A stretch of 56,027 nucleotides of DNA from a virus (IMGVR_UViG_3300025154_001007:1-56027); one strand, 5' to 3'; positions 16,195 to 24,153 are shown, numbered from the stretch's first letter. The notes: generated by a model from the sequence alone, not told the origin. Made by a program: numbers and translations.

Positions 16195-16238
16195 GAAAAC
16201 AAAAAGGGCTGCCCCTGGATTTCTCCAGAAGCAGCCCC
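16195..16238 (-). terminator. Rho-independent terminator before the scaffold gene
   Basis: On the minus strand a GC-rich hairpin (GGGCTGC arms at 16231-16237 and 16206-16212, extended by TCCAG/CTGGA) is followed by TTTTTGTTTT. It lies between the 16275 gene and the scaffold start. It may set the ratio of terminase/portal to scaffold/coat transcripts. Confidence 0.8.
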
Positions 16239-16274
16239 TAAATGGTGGTCTTGCTATTTAAGCTATGTTAGTTG

Positions 16275-16625
16275 TTACCCAAAAATACTGTTGTATAGCC
16301 CCCCAAAATGGCTGTAGCCGTTTGCCTGTCCCATCTGCCCCGAAACATTTGACTGACGAGCGGCATCGTTATAAACCCTCATCTGCTTTTCATAAGCATC
16401 GTTAATGCCGTCTTTCGCCAACTTTGAAAGCGCGGCGGCATGCCCCGCCTTATACCCTTCCTGGTAAATCTTGTTGAACTGCTCGGTGCTGACGGTTTCG
16501 ACCTGAGGCAAGTTCTCATCGTTGCCTGATTGAATGCGCCTTACCATCTGAACAGCTTCGGCGTTAGAAAAGCCTCTGGCCTCTAACGCTTCGATTGTTT
16601 TTTCTATGATGGCTTTGTTTGACAT
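16275..16625 (-). CDS. Unknown helical protein in the head module
   Basis: A 116-residue protein from ATG 16625 (MSNKAIIEKTIE); a TTG at 16655 would add ten residues. The N-terminal half is helical (EALEARGFSNAEAVQMV), the middle charged, and the C terminus rich in Gly/Asn/Tyr (GYSHFGGLYNSIFG). It sits between portal and scaffold, where P22-like phages often carry small assembly factors. No recognisable family. Confidence 0.65.
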   Translation of the reverse strand: MSNKAIIEKTIEALEARGFSNAEAVQMVRRIQSGNDENLPQVETVSTEQFNKIYQEGYKAGHAAALSKLAKDGINDAYEKQMRVYNDAARQSNVSGQMGQANGYSHFGGLYNSIFG

Positions 16626-16626
16626 A

Positions 16627-16863
16627 CTACTTGGCTTGATATCTCCTGAAAACAATCTTATCCCCGCAAGGGGTAAGTTTCGTGAGGTCTTTCGGCACCA
16701 GCTTTGTTTTTCTCGGAACGCGAAACCTTAAAACATCAAACGTCTTGTCTTTCCAGCTCGTGCATACCTCATCGTAATACATGCTTACCAAAAGCGATGG
16801 TCTCGCCAATTCGAGTAGTAGTTTTGTTTTGGCTGCATTATGTATAGTTGAAAAACTACTCAT
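16627..16863 (-). CDS. Small unknown protein
   Basis: A 78-residue basic protein (MSSFSTIHNAAKTKLLLELA). It overlaps the upstream gene end by 4 nt (ATGA) and ends just before the next start. Alternating strands with the VLRFRVPRKTK segment suggest a small beta-rich fold. Function unknown. Confidence 0.68.
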   Translation of the reverse strand: MSSFSTIHNAAKTKLLLELARPSLLVSMYYDEVCTSWKDKTFDVLRFRVPRKTKLVPKDLTKLTPCGDKIVFRRYQAK

Positions 16864-17027
16864 TTCCGCACCTTAATTGAAACCTCGATCTTAATAAACT
16901 TCAATTCAGGTTCACACATACTTATCCTGTTATACCATATTCCCTTAGATTGCAAGAGTTTTTCCAACTCAGAAGCAATAGCTAACGCTTCGCATGGCTT
17001 CATGGCTCCGGTGATTTCATTCGCCAT
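16860..17027 (-). CDS. Small unknown protein
   Basis: A 55-residue protein from ATG 17027 (MANEITGAMKP), selected because GGAG lies 8 bases upstream. A longer frame from 17147 would overlap the separate 17017 gene almost completely. Helix then strands (LEKLLQSKGIWY; FIKIEVSIKVRK). The ATG overlaps the end of the preceding gene. Function unknown. Confidence 0.6.
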   Translation of the reverse strand: MANEITGAMKPCEALAIASELEKLLQSKGIWYNRISMCEPELKFIKIEVSIKVRK

Positions 17028-17175
17028 CGTTTCCACTCCGCTTGAGTTCAAACCGCTTCGGGTCTTTTCTGATTGAGTCCGCGAGTTGCTTTGATACCAA
17101 GGAGACAGCTTTGCGGTATCTATCCTTGGTTTCCCGGTCCCATCCATCGGTGTTTACTGTGAAGGTTACGAGCAT
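17017..17175 (-). CDS. Small unknown protein
   Basis: A 52-residue frame starting MLVTFTVNTDG and rich in Lys/Arg, with a helix near residues 18-40. It ends within the first codons of the next gene (ATGGCGAATGA overlap), the coupling seen elsewhere in this operon. It is preferred over the overlapping upstream extension of the 16860 frame. Function unknown. Confidence 0.55.
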   Translation of the reverse strand: MLVTFTVNTDGWDRETKDRYRKAVSLVSKQLADSIRKDPKRFELKRSGNDGE

Positions 17176-17194
17176 TAGCGGACCCCCCCATTAT

Positions 17195-17419
17195 TTATGC
17201 TACGGCGAAATGATTTTTCTCTTTAACCTCATAGATTCTAACGCCAAATATTTCGGCCTTTCCGGTTTTGTAATCTGTGATGCAATGGGTTTTCATCTCA
17301 TCGCTTGCTCGCAACTCCCCAAGCTCTTCATACCCGAGGTAGATAGCTTTCGGGCTTTCAAAGTCGTGGGCGTATTTGTACTCGTAAACGGCCTTGTAGA
17401 TTGACTGGTAAATTGTCAT
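17195..17419 (-). CDS. Small unknown protein next to portal
   Basis: A 74-residue protein (MTIYQSIYKAVYEYKYAHD). Tyr-rich helix followed by several strands (IYLGYEELGEL; AEIFGVRIYEVKEKNH). ATG 17419 overlaps the portal stop region by 4 nt, so it is translationally coupled to the portal gene. No family recognised. Confidence 0.7.
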   Translation of the reverse strand: MTIYQSIYKAVYEYKYAHDFESPKAIYLGYEELGELRASDEMKTHCITDYKTGKAEIFGVRIYEVKEKNHFAVA

Positions 17420-19476
17420 CGGCCACCCCCCATAGCCCTTAGAGTATCAACTACCACCTGCTGAATGATTGGTATCATCTGCGCCATATTTTGTTGGTTC
17501 TGCATTTGGGCCTGCATCTGTGTGGCTTGAATTGATTGGGCATCTTTGGCAAGGTCCAGTTTCTTGCCTTCAATGTCGAGCATGCCCTTGTCCAGGTCCT
17601 GTTGGCCCTTCTTTAAATCCTGCTCGCCCTTCATCATAGCTAACTGAATACGCGGGTCAGGAGGCGGTTGAGGGGGCGGTTGTGGCTGCATCAGAGCCTT
17701 GATCTCTTCTCCGATCTCTTGGGCTTCGGGCCAATCCTGAGCTTTTGCTATCCTGGGGATGAGGACCGGCATGACCTGGGGGGCGCCCTGGCCGAGCTGA
17801 ATCATGCCGTCAGCTGCTTCTTGGCGTTTGGTGAGATAGCCGGGGCCGGCGTCGCAGATTACGTCGAACTTGCCGGCTGAAAGGTTGTTGTATATCGTCT
17901 TTTTGCCGTTGGTCGGATCGATATAGGCGAAGTTGACATGCGCCCATGCTTCCGTGCCGTTGTCGTTCGGGTTGATGAGCGGCTTCCCATCCGGGCCCGG
18001 TTTGGCATTGGCGAAGGTCTTTTTCAGGTCGTCGCCCATCAGCCTTACAACCCTATCGCCGTCGTAGATGTTTTGGATGAGATCGACCAGGACTTTGCCG
18101 GTATATTTGATGGCCTTTATCTGGTTGTCTGGAAATTCAAAGGTTGCAATGTCGCCTTCGGCTGCTCTGGCACGAATAGCTTTGCCGCTGGTCTCGTTGC
18201 TTCTCGCCCCCAAGGAGGCGTCATAGACTCCGGTTGTGACCTTGATATCGTCGGCTGAGATTTGGGCAAGCTGAAGGGCTCCTTGATCACCTACAGAACC
18301 GCCGAGGCGTTGGGGCGCTGCCTGGCCCTCTTTGTGCTCGTAAAGCAGATACGGCATGGGTGTTGTGTAGGCTTTATCCCACAAGGCTTGATACTGCCCA
18401 ATCTGTTCAGCGGTCAAGATCCACGGCTGCTTAGGGGACAGGGCAAGGGTTTCCATGTTGTTCGACATGGCCCAATTGTAAATCTTCTGCGGCTCCATGG
18501 CGTCTTTTATCGCGCTGTTCAGAATCCGTTCGCCTTCGATCCACTTTTCCTCACCCAATTCAGGGATGATCGGTATGTATTTTCCGGCCCATTCTTGCGG
18601 GCCTTCCAAGATCTCCCTCCCAGAGATTTTGCACCACATGACTTTGTGGCTTTTGACGGAGCGGGTGCGGACGAAAGGAGTTTTAAAGCCGTTGGAGTCT
18701 TCGACCATATCAACTTCTTGTCCGGTTTCGTCTGTCTCTTTCGTGACCTTGGGCTTTTCGATCTCGATTACGTTTCCGTTCGGCAGTTCGTAGATGTGCT
18801 TGATAACGGGCTCTTTATACCAATATTCTGCGATTCTTACCGTGTCGGTGGCGAACCAATCTGACATGGATTCGCCTTCGCCTTTTTCAAATCCTCCGAA
18901 ATTTGACTTGGGGTAAAGTTCTTCGGCCTTTTTGCGCTTGATGTCTGAAATGATAAAACAAAAATCGGCATCGCTGTAATCTGCCTTGATCGCGGATTGA
19001 TCGTAGTAGACCGAGAAGGGGTTAACGATGCGCTCGATATAAATATCCTGGTCAAACGTGTTGTCGTCGGCGTACCGTGAGAGTGCCCGCCAATAACCAT
19101 AGGCTCCGCGTACTGAACAGCTTGCCCCGTTGTCATAGGCCGAATCGGCATCCGATACGTTTTCGATGTTGCGAATCAAGCCGGTCATAAGCTCGGCCAC
19201 CATTGGATCGGTGGATGAATCCTCTGGCAGGATCTTGATGCGCGGTCTATTCTGGCGCATGGAGTTGACGATCTTCTTGGACGTTCCCGAAACCCTGTTG
19301 ACTGTGCAGCATGGCCTTCCGAGGCGCTGCTGCTTCTCGGCCTCGGTCCATTGGTCGCCGTTCTCAAAGGCCATCGATGCCCGAGCCCGTTCACGGTTCG
19401 CCTGCTCTGCGGTCTTGGATTCCTCGAAGCGTTCAAGGGCTTTGGTTATGAAGGCTTGCTCTTTTTCTTTTTTCAT
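17416..19476 (-). CDS. Portal protein, P22-type
   Basis: A 686-residue protein that forms the dodecameric DNA entry channel. Family features include the N-terminal EQANRERARASMAFENGDQW region, RPCCTVNRVSGTSKKIVNSM, and the long helical C-terminal tail rich in Gln (about residues 580-686), which would form the barrel in P22-like portals. Length is near P22 gp1 (725). It starts at ATG 19476 after the GIY-YIG gene. The Pro/Gln tract at about 595-615 (QPQPPPQPPP) is low complexity. Confidence 0.92.
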   Translation of the reverse strand: MKKEKEQAFITKALERFEESKTAEQANRERARASMAFENGDQWTEAEKQQRLGRPCCTVNRVSGTSKKIVNSMRQNRPRIKILPEDSSTDPMVAELMTGLIRNIENVSDADSAYDNGASCSVRGAYGYWRALSRYADDNTFDQDIYIERIVNPFSVYYDQSAIKADYSDADFCFIISDIKRKKAEELYPKSNFGGFEKGEGESMSDWFATDTVRIAEYWYKEPVIKHIYELPNGNVIEIEKPKVTKETDETGQEVDMVEDSNGFKTPFVRTRSVKSHKVMWCKISGREILEGPQEWAGKYIPIIPELGEEKWIEGERILNSAIKDAMEPQKIYNWAMSNNMETLALSPKQPWILTAEQIGQYQALWDKAYTTPMPYLLYEHKEGQAAPQRLGGSVGDQGALQLAQISADDIKVTTGVYDASLGARSNETSGKAIRARAAEGDIATFEFPDNQIKAIKYTGKVLVDLIQNIYDGDRVVRLMGDDLKKTFANAKPGPDGKPLINPNDNGTEAWAHVNFAYIDPTNGKKTIYNNLSAGKFDVICDAGPGYLTKRQEAADGMIQLGQGAPQVMPVLIPRIAKAQDWPEAQEIGEEIKALMQPQPPPQPPPDPRIQLAMMKGEQDLKKGQQDLDKGMLDIEGKKLDLAKDAQSIQATQMQAQMQNQQNMAQMIPIIQQVVVDTLRAMGGGR

Positions 19477-19528
19477 TGTCCATCCAGCGTTATTAGTAAC
19501 GGTTTTTGCTATTTTTGCAACATACTGT

Positions 19529-20071
19529 TTAGTCGAAGGTTTTAAACTCTGACACCCTCAGTACGAGCGCAAGATATTCTTCCTGGTTCATTACTGATTT
19601 GTTGTAATTCGGCTTGTAAGCCATGATATTGACGGCCTCGACCGCCGTTACGTCCTCCTTGGAAACCGGGAATATCGACACCGAATCAAAAACTTTTCCG
19701 TCGCTTATGTGATTTCCGAGCCTCCATAGTAAATTACTTGTCTGACCGATGTAGACCAAGAGATTACCGTCCCATAGAAAATAAACAGCGTGTCCGCTCA
19801 TGATGGGCACGCTTTTGCTTTTACAGTTCGCGGCAACCTCAAGATCGAAAACCCTATCCTTCAGTCTCCTGTCCACGGACATTATTTCTGCGTGCGCCTC
19901 GCTGGACACAAAATATATCCCGTTGGCGTAGTGCATGATCTTGTTGATATTCTTATTGCTTGCGGCCAGCAGCAGCTTGTGAGCCTGATGCTCGGTTACG
20001 CCAAATGCCTCTGCAATAGAGCAGACCACCACCGTTTCGCCATACTCAGAATCTATTGCCGTTTCTCCCAT
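19529..20071 (-). CDS. GIY-YIG homing-type endonuclease
   Basis: A 180-residue protein. Residues 1-50 form a helix-turn-helix-like region (SIAEAFGVTEHQAHKLLLAA). The nuclease core begins at about residue 94: VYFLWDG, VYIGQTSNLLWRLGNH (the YIG strand and catalytic Arg), a downstream acidic residue (about E144), and KPNYN. It lies between the terminase and portal genes on their strand, likely a mobile free-standing endonuclease. GAGG precedes ATG 20071. Confidence 0.85.
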   Translation of the reverse strand: MGETAIDSEYGETVVVCSIAEAFGVTEHQAHKLLLAASNKNINKIMHYANGIYFVSSEAHAEIMSVDRRLKDRVFDLEVAANCKSKSVPIMSGHAVYFLWDGNLLVYIGQTSNLLWRLGNHISDGKVFDSVSIFPVSKEDVTAVEAVNIMAYKPNYNKSVMNQEEYLALVLRVSEFKTFD

Positions 20072-20178
20072 TCAGTCCTCTTTAAATTGCTGTTCAGGAA
20101 TACCGTTGCCTAAAAAGGCGACTCTTGGCACACCTAAATCGCGTTTTTGCGATACGGTGGCCAAGCGCTCACGGGCGG

Positions 20179-20206
20179 GAGACACTTGTTTTTGTGTCTC
20201 GTTTTT
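20179..20206. other. Hairpin after terminase large subunit
   Basis: GAGACAC (20179-20185) and GTGTCTC (20194-20200) pair across an 8-base loop and are followed on the plus strand by GTTTTT. The minus strand, which carries the genes, has no T run. The rest of the 20072-20204 gap shows nothing clear. Function uncertain; it could block antisense transcription. Confidence 0.45.
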
Positions 20207-21491
20207 ACAGGGCATACGCGCTAACCCTTGGCATTGAAAACGGCTTAACTGGAGCGCCCTGTTCTGCGTTTCTCATTTTATCGACGTTGACCATAAACCC
20301 GCGCAGCATGTCAGCGGCGTGAGAGTGCTCGTCGTGCAGGGGTGTGCTTTCTGCTCCGGTCTTTGAGTTTAGATGCCGCCTGTACCTCTTGATGTGCTCA
20401 ACGAACTCACTGCACCTGCCTTGATCGATCCTAAGTTGCGGGAATTTCATGCGCGTTATTCTGATACCCTCCTCAATTGAGGGGCTCGATATTTCTTCCC
20501 TTGCCGGAACATCCCAGCCAAGCTTTTTAAGAATGTCGGCTGAGCTCAACCCCTTTGATTCCATGCGCTTTGCATAGCCGTCATGCGGCAGGTATAGCTT
20601 TCCCCAATTGTACCGCCTGGCCTTCAGTTCGTCAGAGTACCAATTCCAATCCTGCTTATCTTTACCGGCGATAAAATCAATCATCCTATATTCCGAACCA
20701 AGCACTTGAAACATCCCAATAGGGTTGAAATCGTTCCTGCCAATATCAACTACCAGGTGAACCTTTAGCATTGGGTCATAGGGAACATAGGCAACGCGAC
20801 CTTGTGATTCTGCCTCCTGGATCTGTTTAAAATAGATCGCGCCTTCGACTGCTGGACGGCACTTACCCTCCCATATATTGTCGTAATTGTCTGGATCGGT
20901 AGCCTTGCAGTGGAGTCGTTCTTTATTGAGGACTTCGTTAAACCATGGATTGTCTCTCCAGTTGATTTCCCTGCTGATGCAGTCCGGTGGTGGGTTTTTA
21001 ACAAAGCGCTGGTACGTTTCATCGGATTCAAGGTCTGGGTTAAGAGATACCCATATTTCCGAATGGTCTTTTCGGATCGTTGGGATGAGAATATCCCAAG
21101 ATCTCTTGGTGATAGTCTGCCCTTCTTCCACCCAACACCGATCAACGCCCTCAAAGGATTTGATGGTATCAACGGTCAGGTTTGAAAGGCCTGTGAATAG
21201 GAACTCTGTGCCGTTCCTGCCTCTTATTTCGGTTTCGTATGGGGTGTAAAACGACGATAGGCCCATGCCGGCTATTTGATCGCACAGGAGTTTATGAACG
21301 GATTGCTTGATGGAGTTCTGAACTTCGCGGGCACACAGGTTGCGCTCTTTTTTATACATCCCAAGGGCGAGAAGGGATCTCGCATACGACCACGACTTTG
21401 CAGATCCACGACCGCCATAAGCTACCTTGTACCGGGCAGGCGATGCCAGGAACTCAAGTTTTTCAGGTAGCATCATGTCGAGCACCGGCAC
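20205..21491 (-). CDS. terL: Terminase large subunit (Terminase_3 type)
   Basis: A 428-residue packaging ATPase/nuclease. Walker A is GGRGSAKS (residues 27-34), the Walker B-like region RCWVEE (about 118-123), and the motif III region WVSLNPD (about 147-153). The C-terminal RNase H-like nuclease domain starts with LVVDIGRND (about 247-255) and includes YLPHDG and DEHSHAADMLRG near the end. The first codon is GTG 21491; ATG 21476 is an alternative. It follows the small subunit gene by 3 bp. The packaging mode (headful or cos) cannot be read from the window. Confidence 0.94.
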   Translation of the reverse strand: MPVLDMMLPEKLEFLASPARYKVAYGGRGSAKSWSYARSLLALGMYKKERNLCAREVQNSIKQSVHKLLCDQIAGMGLSSFYTPYETEIRGRNGTEFLFTGLSNLTVDTIKSFEGVDRCWVEEGQTITKRSWDILIPTIRKDHSEIWVSLNPDLESDETYQRFVKNPPPDCISREINWRDNPWFNEVLNKERLHCKATDPDNYDNIWEGKCRPAVEGAIYFKQIQEAESQGRVAYVPYDPMLKVHLVVDIGRNDFNPIGMFQVLGSEYRMIDFIAGKDKQDWNWYSDELKARRYNWGKLYLPHDGYAKRMESKGLSSADILKKLGWDVPAREEISSPSIEEGIRITRMKFPQLRIDQGRCSEFVEHIKRYRRHLNSKTGAESTPLHDEHSHAADMLRGFMVNVDKMRNAEQGAPVKPFSMPRVSAYAL

Positions 21492-21494
21492 CGG

Positions 21495-22163
21495 CTAATC
21501 CTCTGTGTGATTGGCGCGAACGTAGGTTATTTTAATTCCCGTTATGCCGTCTTCGCCTTGTGGCCCTGAATTTTCGTCGATGTTGAAGGCCTGGCGCTCA
21601 AGTCCGATGAGGTTTTTAAGTGCAGTGGATAGATCTCGGATAGTGCCGGCGTGCGCTGGGATTGAAACAGCTTTCAGGAGCGCACCGCGTCGTTTGGTGT
21701 CTATCTTTCCATCTTCGCCGGTGGTGTCTGCCTCTATCATCTCGACCAGGCGCCCCCGGCAATTTGCGGCATCCAGCAGTTGAGAGGACAGCAGGGCAAC
21801 GATTTGCCGACCGTTCCTTATGTCGGTTCGGTGGATCTTGATTACGGCGGTTTGCTCACTCGCTGCGGCCTCCACTATTTGTTCTTCGGTAGGCGGTTCG
21901 GTAGGTTTTGTTGCTGGTTGCACGTTCGGATCTGCAACTGCAACTTCGATGGTTGCAGCCGCTTCAACCAACTTTTGTTTCGTCCGGTTCTGAACCTTCT
22001 TCGTTAGGTCGCGTTTCCAGCCTTTATCCTTGGCCTTCTTGTAAACGGCCTGATGGGTAATGCCATCGCCGTGGCGCTTGGCTATTTCTGGGATGGAAAG
22101 GACGCCGGCCCGGTAATCCGCTTCAATCTTTTCCCAATCCGGTGCTGGCTTCTTGTCAGCCAT
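21495..22163 (-). CDS. terS: Terminase small subunit
   Basis: A 222-residue protein from ATG 22163 (MADKKPAPDW), chosen over an upstream in-frame start inside the preceding gene. An N-terminal helix-turn-helix (SIPEIAKRHGDGITHQAVYKKAKDKGW, about residues 20-45) would recognise the packaging site. A central helical region probably drives oligomerisation. The C-terminal helix and strand segment (GITGIKITYVRANH) may contact TerL. It precedes terL by 3 bp. Confidence 0.85.
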   Translation of the reverse strand: MADKKPAPDWEKIEADYRAGVLSIPEIAKRHGDGITHQAVYKKAKDKGWKRDLTKKVQNRTKQKLVEAAATIEVAVADPNVQPATKPTEPPTEEQIVEAAASEQTAVIKIHRTDIRNGRQIVALLSSQLLDAANCRGRLVEMIEADTTGEDGKIDTKRRGALLKAVSIPAHAGTIRDLSTALKNLIGLERQAFNIDENSGPQGEDGITGIKITYVRANHTED

Positions 22164-22386
22164 CAACCAACCCCCTGAGTGCCATGGTTCCGTAGTCCTT
22201 GGCATCTCGCCTGGTACTTTCGTGGTGCAGCAGCCTGATATCACTTTCTATGTCCGCTTGGGTTTGTTCCAACTCCCCTATGGACGAAACACCTATAGCT
22301 GCCATGAGGGATATGGCCGAACCGATGCAATCCTGGGCGACCTCAAGTTTATTAATCGCAACCTCAAAGTGTTTCGGTGGCATCAT
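22156..22386 (-). CDS. Small unknown helical protein before terS
   Basis: A 76-residue protein from ATG 22386, which overlaps the stop of the tiny upstream membrane ORF (ATGA) and has GGTGGAG directly before it; GTG 22392 is also in frame. Helix-rich (FEVAINKLEVAQDCIGSAI; ELEQTQADIESDIRLLH). It overlaps the terS start by 8 nt. Function unknown. Confidence 0.65.
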   Translation of the reverse strand: MMPPKHFEVAINKLEVAQDCIGSAISLMAAIGVSSIGELEQTQADIESDIRLLHHESTRRDAKDYGTMALRGLVDG

Positions 22387-22460
22387 CTCCACCGATTAAC
22401 AGCCCGTTCCAAAAAAACGGCGACTAAAAAGATTGTGGCTATGTAGATAACGTAGATCAT
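22383..22460 (-). CDS. Tiny membrane peptide (25 residues)
   Basis: A short frame from ATG 22460: about 17 hydrophobic residues (IYVIYIATIFLVAVFL) followed by a basic tail (ERAVNRWR). Both ends are joined to neighbours by ATGA overlaps: the upstream gene's stop at 22460 and the downstream start at 22386. Such exact coupling on both sides argues for translation. It could be a small membrane regulator; the role is unknown. Confidence 0.55.
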   Translation of the reverse strand: MIYVIYIATIFLVAVFLERAVNRWR

Positions 22461-22750
22461 CAGTACCCCTTCTGGAACCGCATCTGAACGTGTTTCACAG
22501 GGAACGCTTCTTTCGCTTTCTTGGCCGCTTTGATGAACTCGCGCTCGGCAAAGTTCGGGGCGCCCACGGTGAATACGATCTGGGCAACACTGCCTTTTCG
22601 ATTATCGATTTTACCCTTAAGCCTCTTGCGCGTGGCCTTGATGACAAGTTTGGGACTCAGGTATTTGGTGGCCTTTACAGCACCATCCATGTCAAGCGCT
22701 GAAGCAAGTTCTCCGAATACACGCCAATGCTCAGTAAAAGATGTGTTCAT
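22460..22750 (-). CDS. Conserved small phage protein, paralogue of 9463-9747
   Basis: A 96-residue basic protein sharing MDGAVKATKYLSPKL, KATRKRLKGKID, VGAPNFAEREFIKAAKKAKE and PFPVKHVQ with the copy in the head-tail module. It precedes the terminase cluster and follows a strong hairpin. The N-terminal 18 residues differ most between copies. Function unknown. Confidence 0.78.
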   Translation of the reverse strand: MNTSFTEHWRVFGELASALDMDGAVKATKYLSPKLVIKATRKRLKGKIDNRKGSVAQIVFTVGAPNFAEREFIKAAKKAKEAFPVKHVQMRFQKGY

Positions 22751-22779
22751 AGCGACCTCCGCTGATGGGTGGGCTTATT

Positions 22780-22832
22780 CATAAAAGTGGGGGGCCTCCG
22801 GCAAGTCCCGGGAACATCTGCCGGAGGCCCCC
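22780..22832 (-). terminator. Strong hairpin, probable terminator
   Basis: Thirteen perfect base pairs (22791-22803 with 22819-22831) enclose a 15-base loop, followed on the minus strand by CACTTTTAT. It lies between the 22862 and 22460 genes. The T run is short, so termination may be partial. The remaining bases of the 22751-22861 gap show nothing else. Confidence 0.6.
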
Positions 22833-22861
22833 TTCCTGTGGGGTATCTTGGTTGGTGGGGG

Positions 22862-23071
22862 TCATTCTTTAGGATCCCAATGGGTCCCGCCCAAACCGCA
22901 CAGGGCTTGGTTGCTGCGAACGTCCGAGCAACACGCCTCTTCACCTTTCACGGTGTTAATCGCTATACTGCAAAAGTGGCCCCATTCGTATTCTTGGTAG
23001 CAGTGGCGGCACTCGGTGCATAGCCGAATCGGTTCGCTGTTCTGCAGCTTCATACGGATTGGTTCAGTCAT
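22862..23071 (-). CDS. Small Cys-rich zinc-binding protein
   Basis: A 69-residue protein with CTECRHC (residues 18-24) and further cysteines in FCSI, ACCSD and LCGLGG, a spacing typical of small metal-binding phage proteins ending in a THWDPK-like tail. It overlaps the next start by 4 nt. The function of this class is unknown; zinc binding is inferred from the cysteines. Confidence 0.75.
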   Translation of the reverse strand: MTEPIRMKLQNSEPIRLCTECRHCYQEYEWGHFCSIAINTVKGEEACCSDVRSNQALCGLGGTHWDPKE

Positions 23072-23418
23072 ACCTCCAGCCTTTCAATGATGCTTTCAAG
23101 GCGCTCGGTAAGCAAGCCGACCATGCCGAAGTCAGCGCGAAGGTCGCGGAACAGCGGCGGTATATCTCTCAGCGCCTCGTCTTTCTCAATGGGCGAAGGA
23201 TCGGAATCGCGCATGACGGTGGCCAGCTTGTTTTCAAGCAGCACCACGGCCTTTTCGAGTTGTGCCACCTTGTTGGTGGCCATCTCGCAAACCTCGAAAG
23301 CGGCGGTTACTCTGACAGCTTCCGGGCGGGTTTGGCGCCCTACGGCTATTACACCGACATTGCCAGGTGGGCAACTTACGATTCCTGCCTGAAACTGTGC
23401 TTGTTTTGAATACTTCAT
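23068..23418 (-). CDS. Unknown helical protein
   Basis: A 116-residue protein from ATG 23418 (MKYSKQAQFQAGI) behind GGAGGG. The N-terminal third has strands; the remainder is coiled-coil-like (KVAQLEKAVVLLENKLATVM; GLLTERLESIIERLEV). It ends overlapping the 22862 gene by 4 nt. No family recognised. Confidence 0.7.
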   Translation of the reverse strand: MKYSKQAQFQAGIVSCPPGNVGVIAVGRQTRPEAVRVTAAFEVCEMATNKVAQLEKAVVLLENKLATVMRDSDPSPIEKDEALRDIPPLFRDLRADFGMVGLLTERLESIIERLEV

Positions 23419-23441
23419 CCCTTGTTCCCTCCGGTTCGTTT

Positions 23442-23651
23442 TTATTTCGGCGCAACCACGCAACCCGCATTTTGATTCACCACCGCCCAGCACTCCCCGT
23501 TTTCCTGAATTACCCGACACGCCCGACCAGGGCGGCGATTGATCCTATTTGCCTCTTTGTGCAGCCAATCCAAATAGGGCATTTCTCCGTTGATGGTTTG
23601 GATGGGTTCGCTTGGTGATCCTGGGAGGTACAGGGTGATCTCTTTGCTCAT
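23442..23651 (-). CDS. Small unknown protein
   Basis: A 69-residue protein from ATG 23651 (MSKEITLYLPGSP), overlapping the stop of the preceding gene by 4 nt. It contains C48 and two other cysteines in the C-terminal half (ACRVIQENGECWAVVNQNAGC). Strand-rich. Function unknown. Confidence 0.68.
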   Translation of the reverse strand: MSKEITLYLPGSPSEPIQTINGEMPYLDWLHKEANRINRRPGRACRVIQENGECWAVVNQNAGCVVAPK

Positions 23652-24004
23652 TTTCGGTTTGTCCCTTCCACGCCCCTGAGTTGCCGCTGTCGTGTCCGGT
23701 GTTCGAGCCAATGTATAGCTTCTTCGCACTTGGTCAGAGCCAGAGCGTTTTCACGGCATGCGAAAGGGCCAGCCTGGAAACAGCGCAGCCGGTCGATCAC
23801 GATGGCCAGTAGGTCTTCCTGGTGGCATCCGTTGACGCCGTGTTCTTTGACGGGGCCGTTTTGGAACGCCACATCTGCAAACGGAAGGACTCCGCTGTCC
23901 GAGGGTTGTGGGAACACCACATAAACGTGGTTCGCTCCACCCTGGCCAGGTTCATCAACTGCCAAAATTCTCGAATTGGGGTTTCCGCTGGCGATCTCTC
24001 TCAT
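23648..24004 (-). CDS. Small phage protein with C-terminal helical hairpin
   Basis: A 118-residue protein from ATG 24004 (AAGGTGG upstream), the first gene behind the leftward promoter at 24125-24153. The second half forms two antiparallel helices: NGCHQEDLLAIVIDRLRCFQ, the PFACREN turn, then ALALTKCEEAIHWLEHRT. This conserved hairpin family is widespread in phages. The shape loosely recalls the small helical-hairpin proteins Acb2/Tad1 that sequester cyclic-nucleotide immune signals, but the resemblance is weak and the nucleotide-binding residues were not confirmed. Confidence 0.72.
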   Translation of the reverse strand: MREIASGNPNSRILAVDEPGQGGANHVYVVFPQPSDSGVLPFADVAFQNGPVKEHGVNGCHQEDLLAIVIDRLRCFQAGPFACRENALALTKCEEAIHWLEHRTRQRQLRGVEGTNRK

Positions 24005-24062
24005 AAACCACCTTTCTGTTGCCGGTATTAAGGACTGCTCCGCTCCCTCACTTACAAGGGGA

Positions 24063-24097
24063 GGTCCAGCCCCCGGGAGAAGTCAGGGGGCTGGACC
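24063..24097 (-). other. 12-bp perfect hairpin in the leftward leader
   Basis: GGTCCAGCCCCC (24063-24074) and its perfect complement (24086-24097) flank an 11-base loop. It lies between the leftward promoter and the first gene at 24004, in the 5' untranslated RNA, and has no T run on either side. It may protect or regulate the late transcript. Confidence 0.6.
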
Positions 24098-24124
24098 GAT
24101 GGAAAGGAGTGTGCGTCGATGAAC

Positions 24125-24153
24125 TCTATATCAAGTACTAGCTTATAATGCAA
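24125..24153 (-). promoter_or_regulatory. Leftward sigma-70-like promoter
   Basis: On the minus strand TTGCAT (24153-24148), a 17-bp spacer and TATAGA (24130-24125). It would drive the leftward genes from 24004 onward, probably including the terminase and head operon. Confidence 0.65.
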
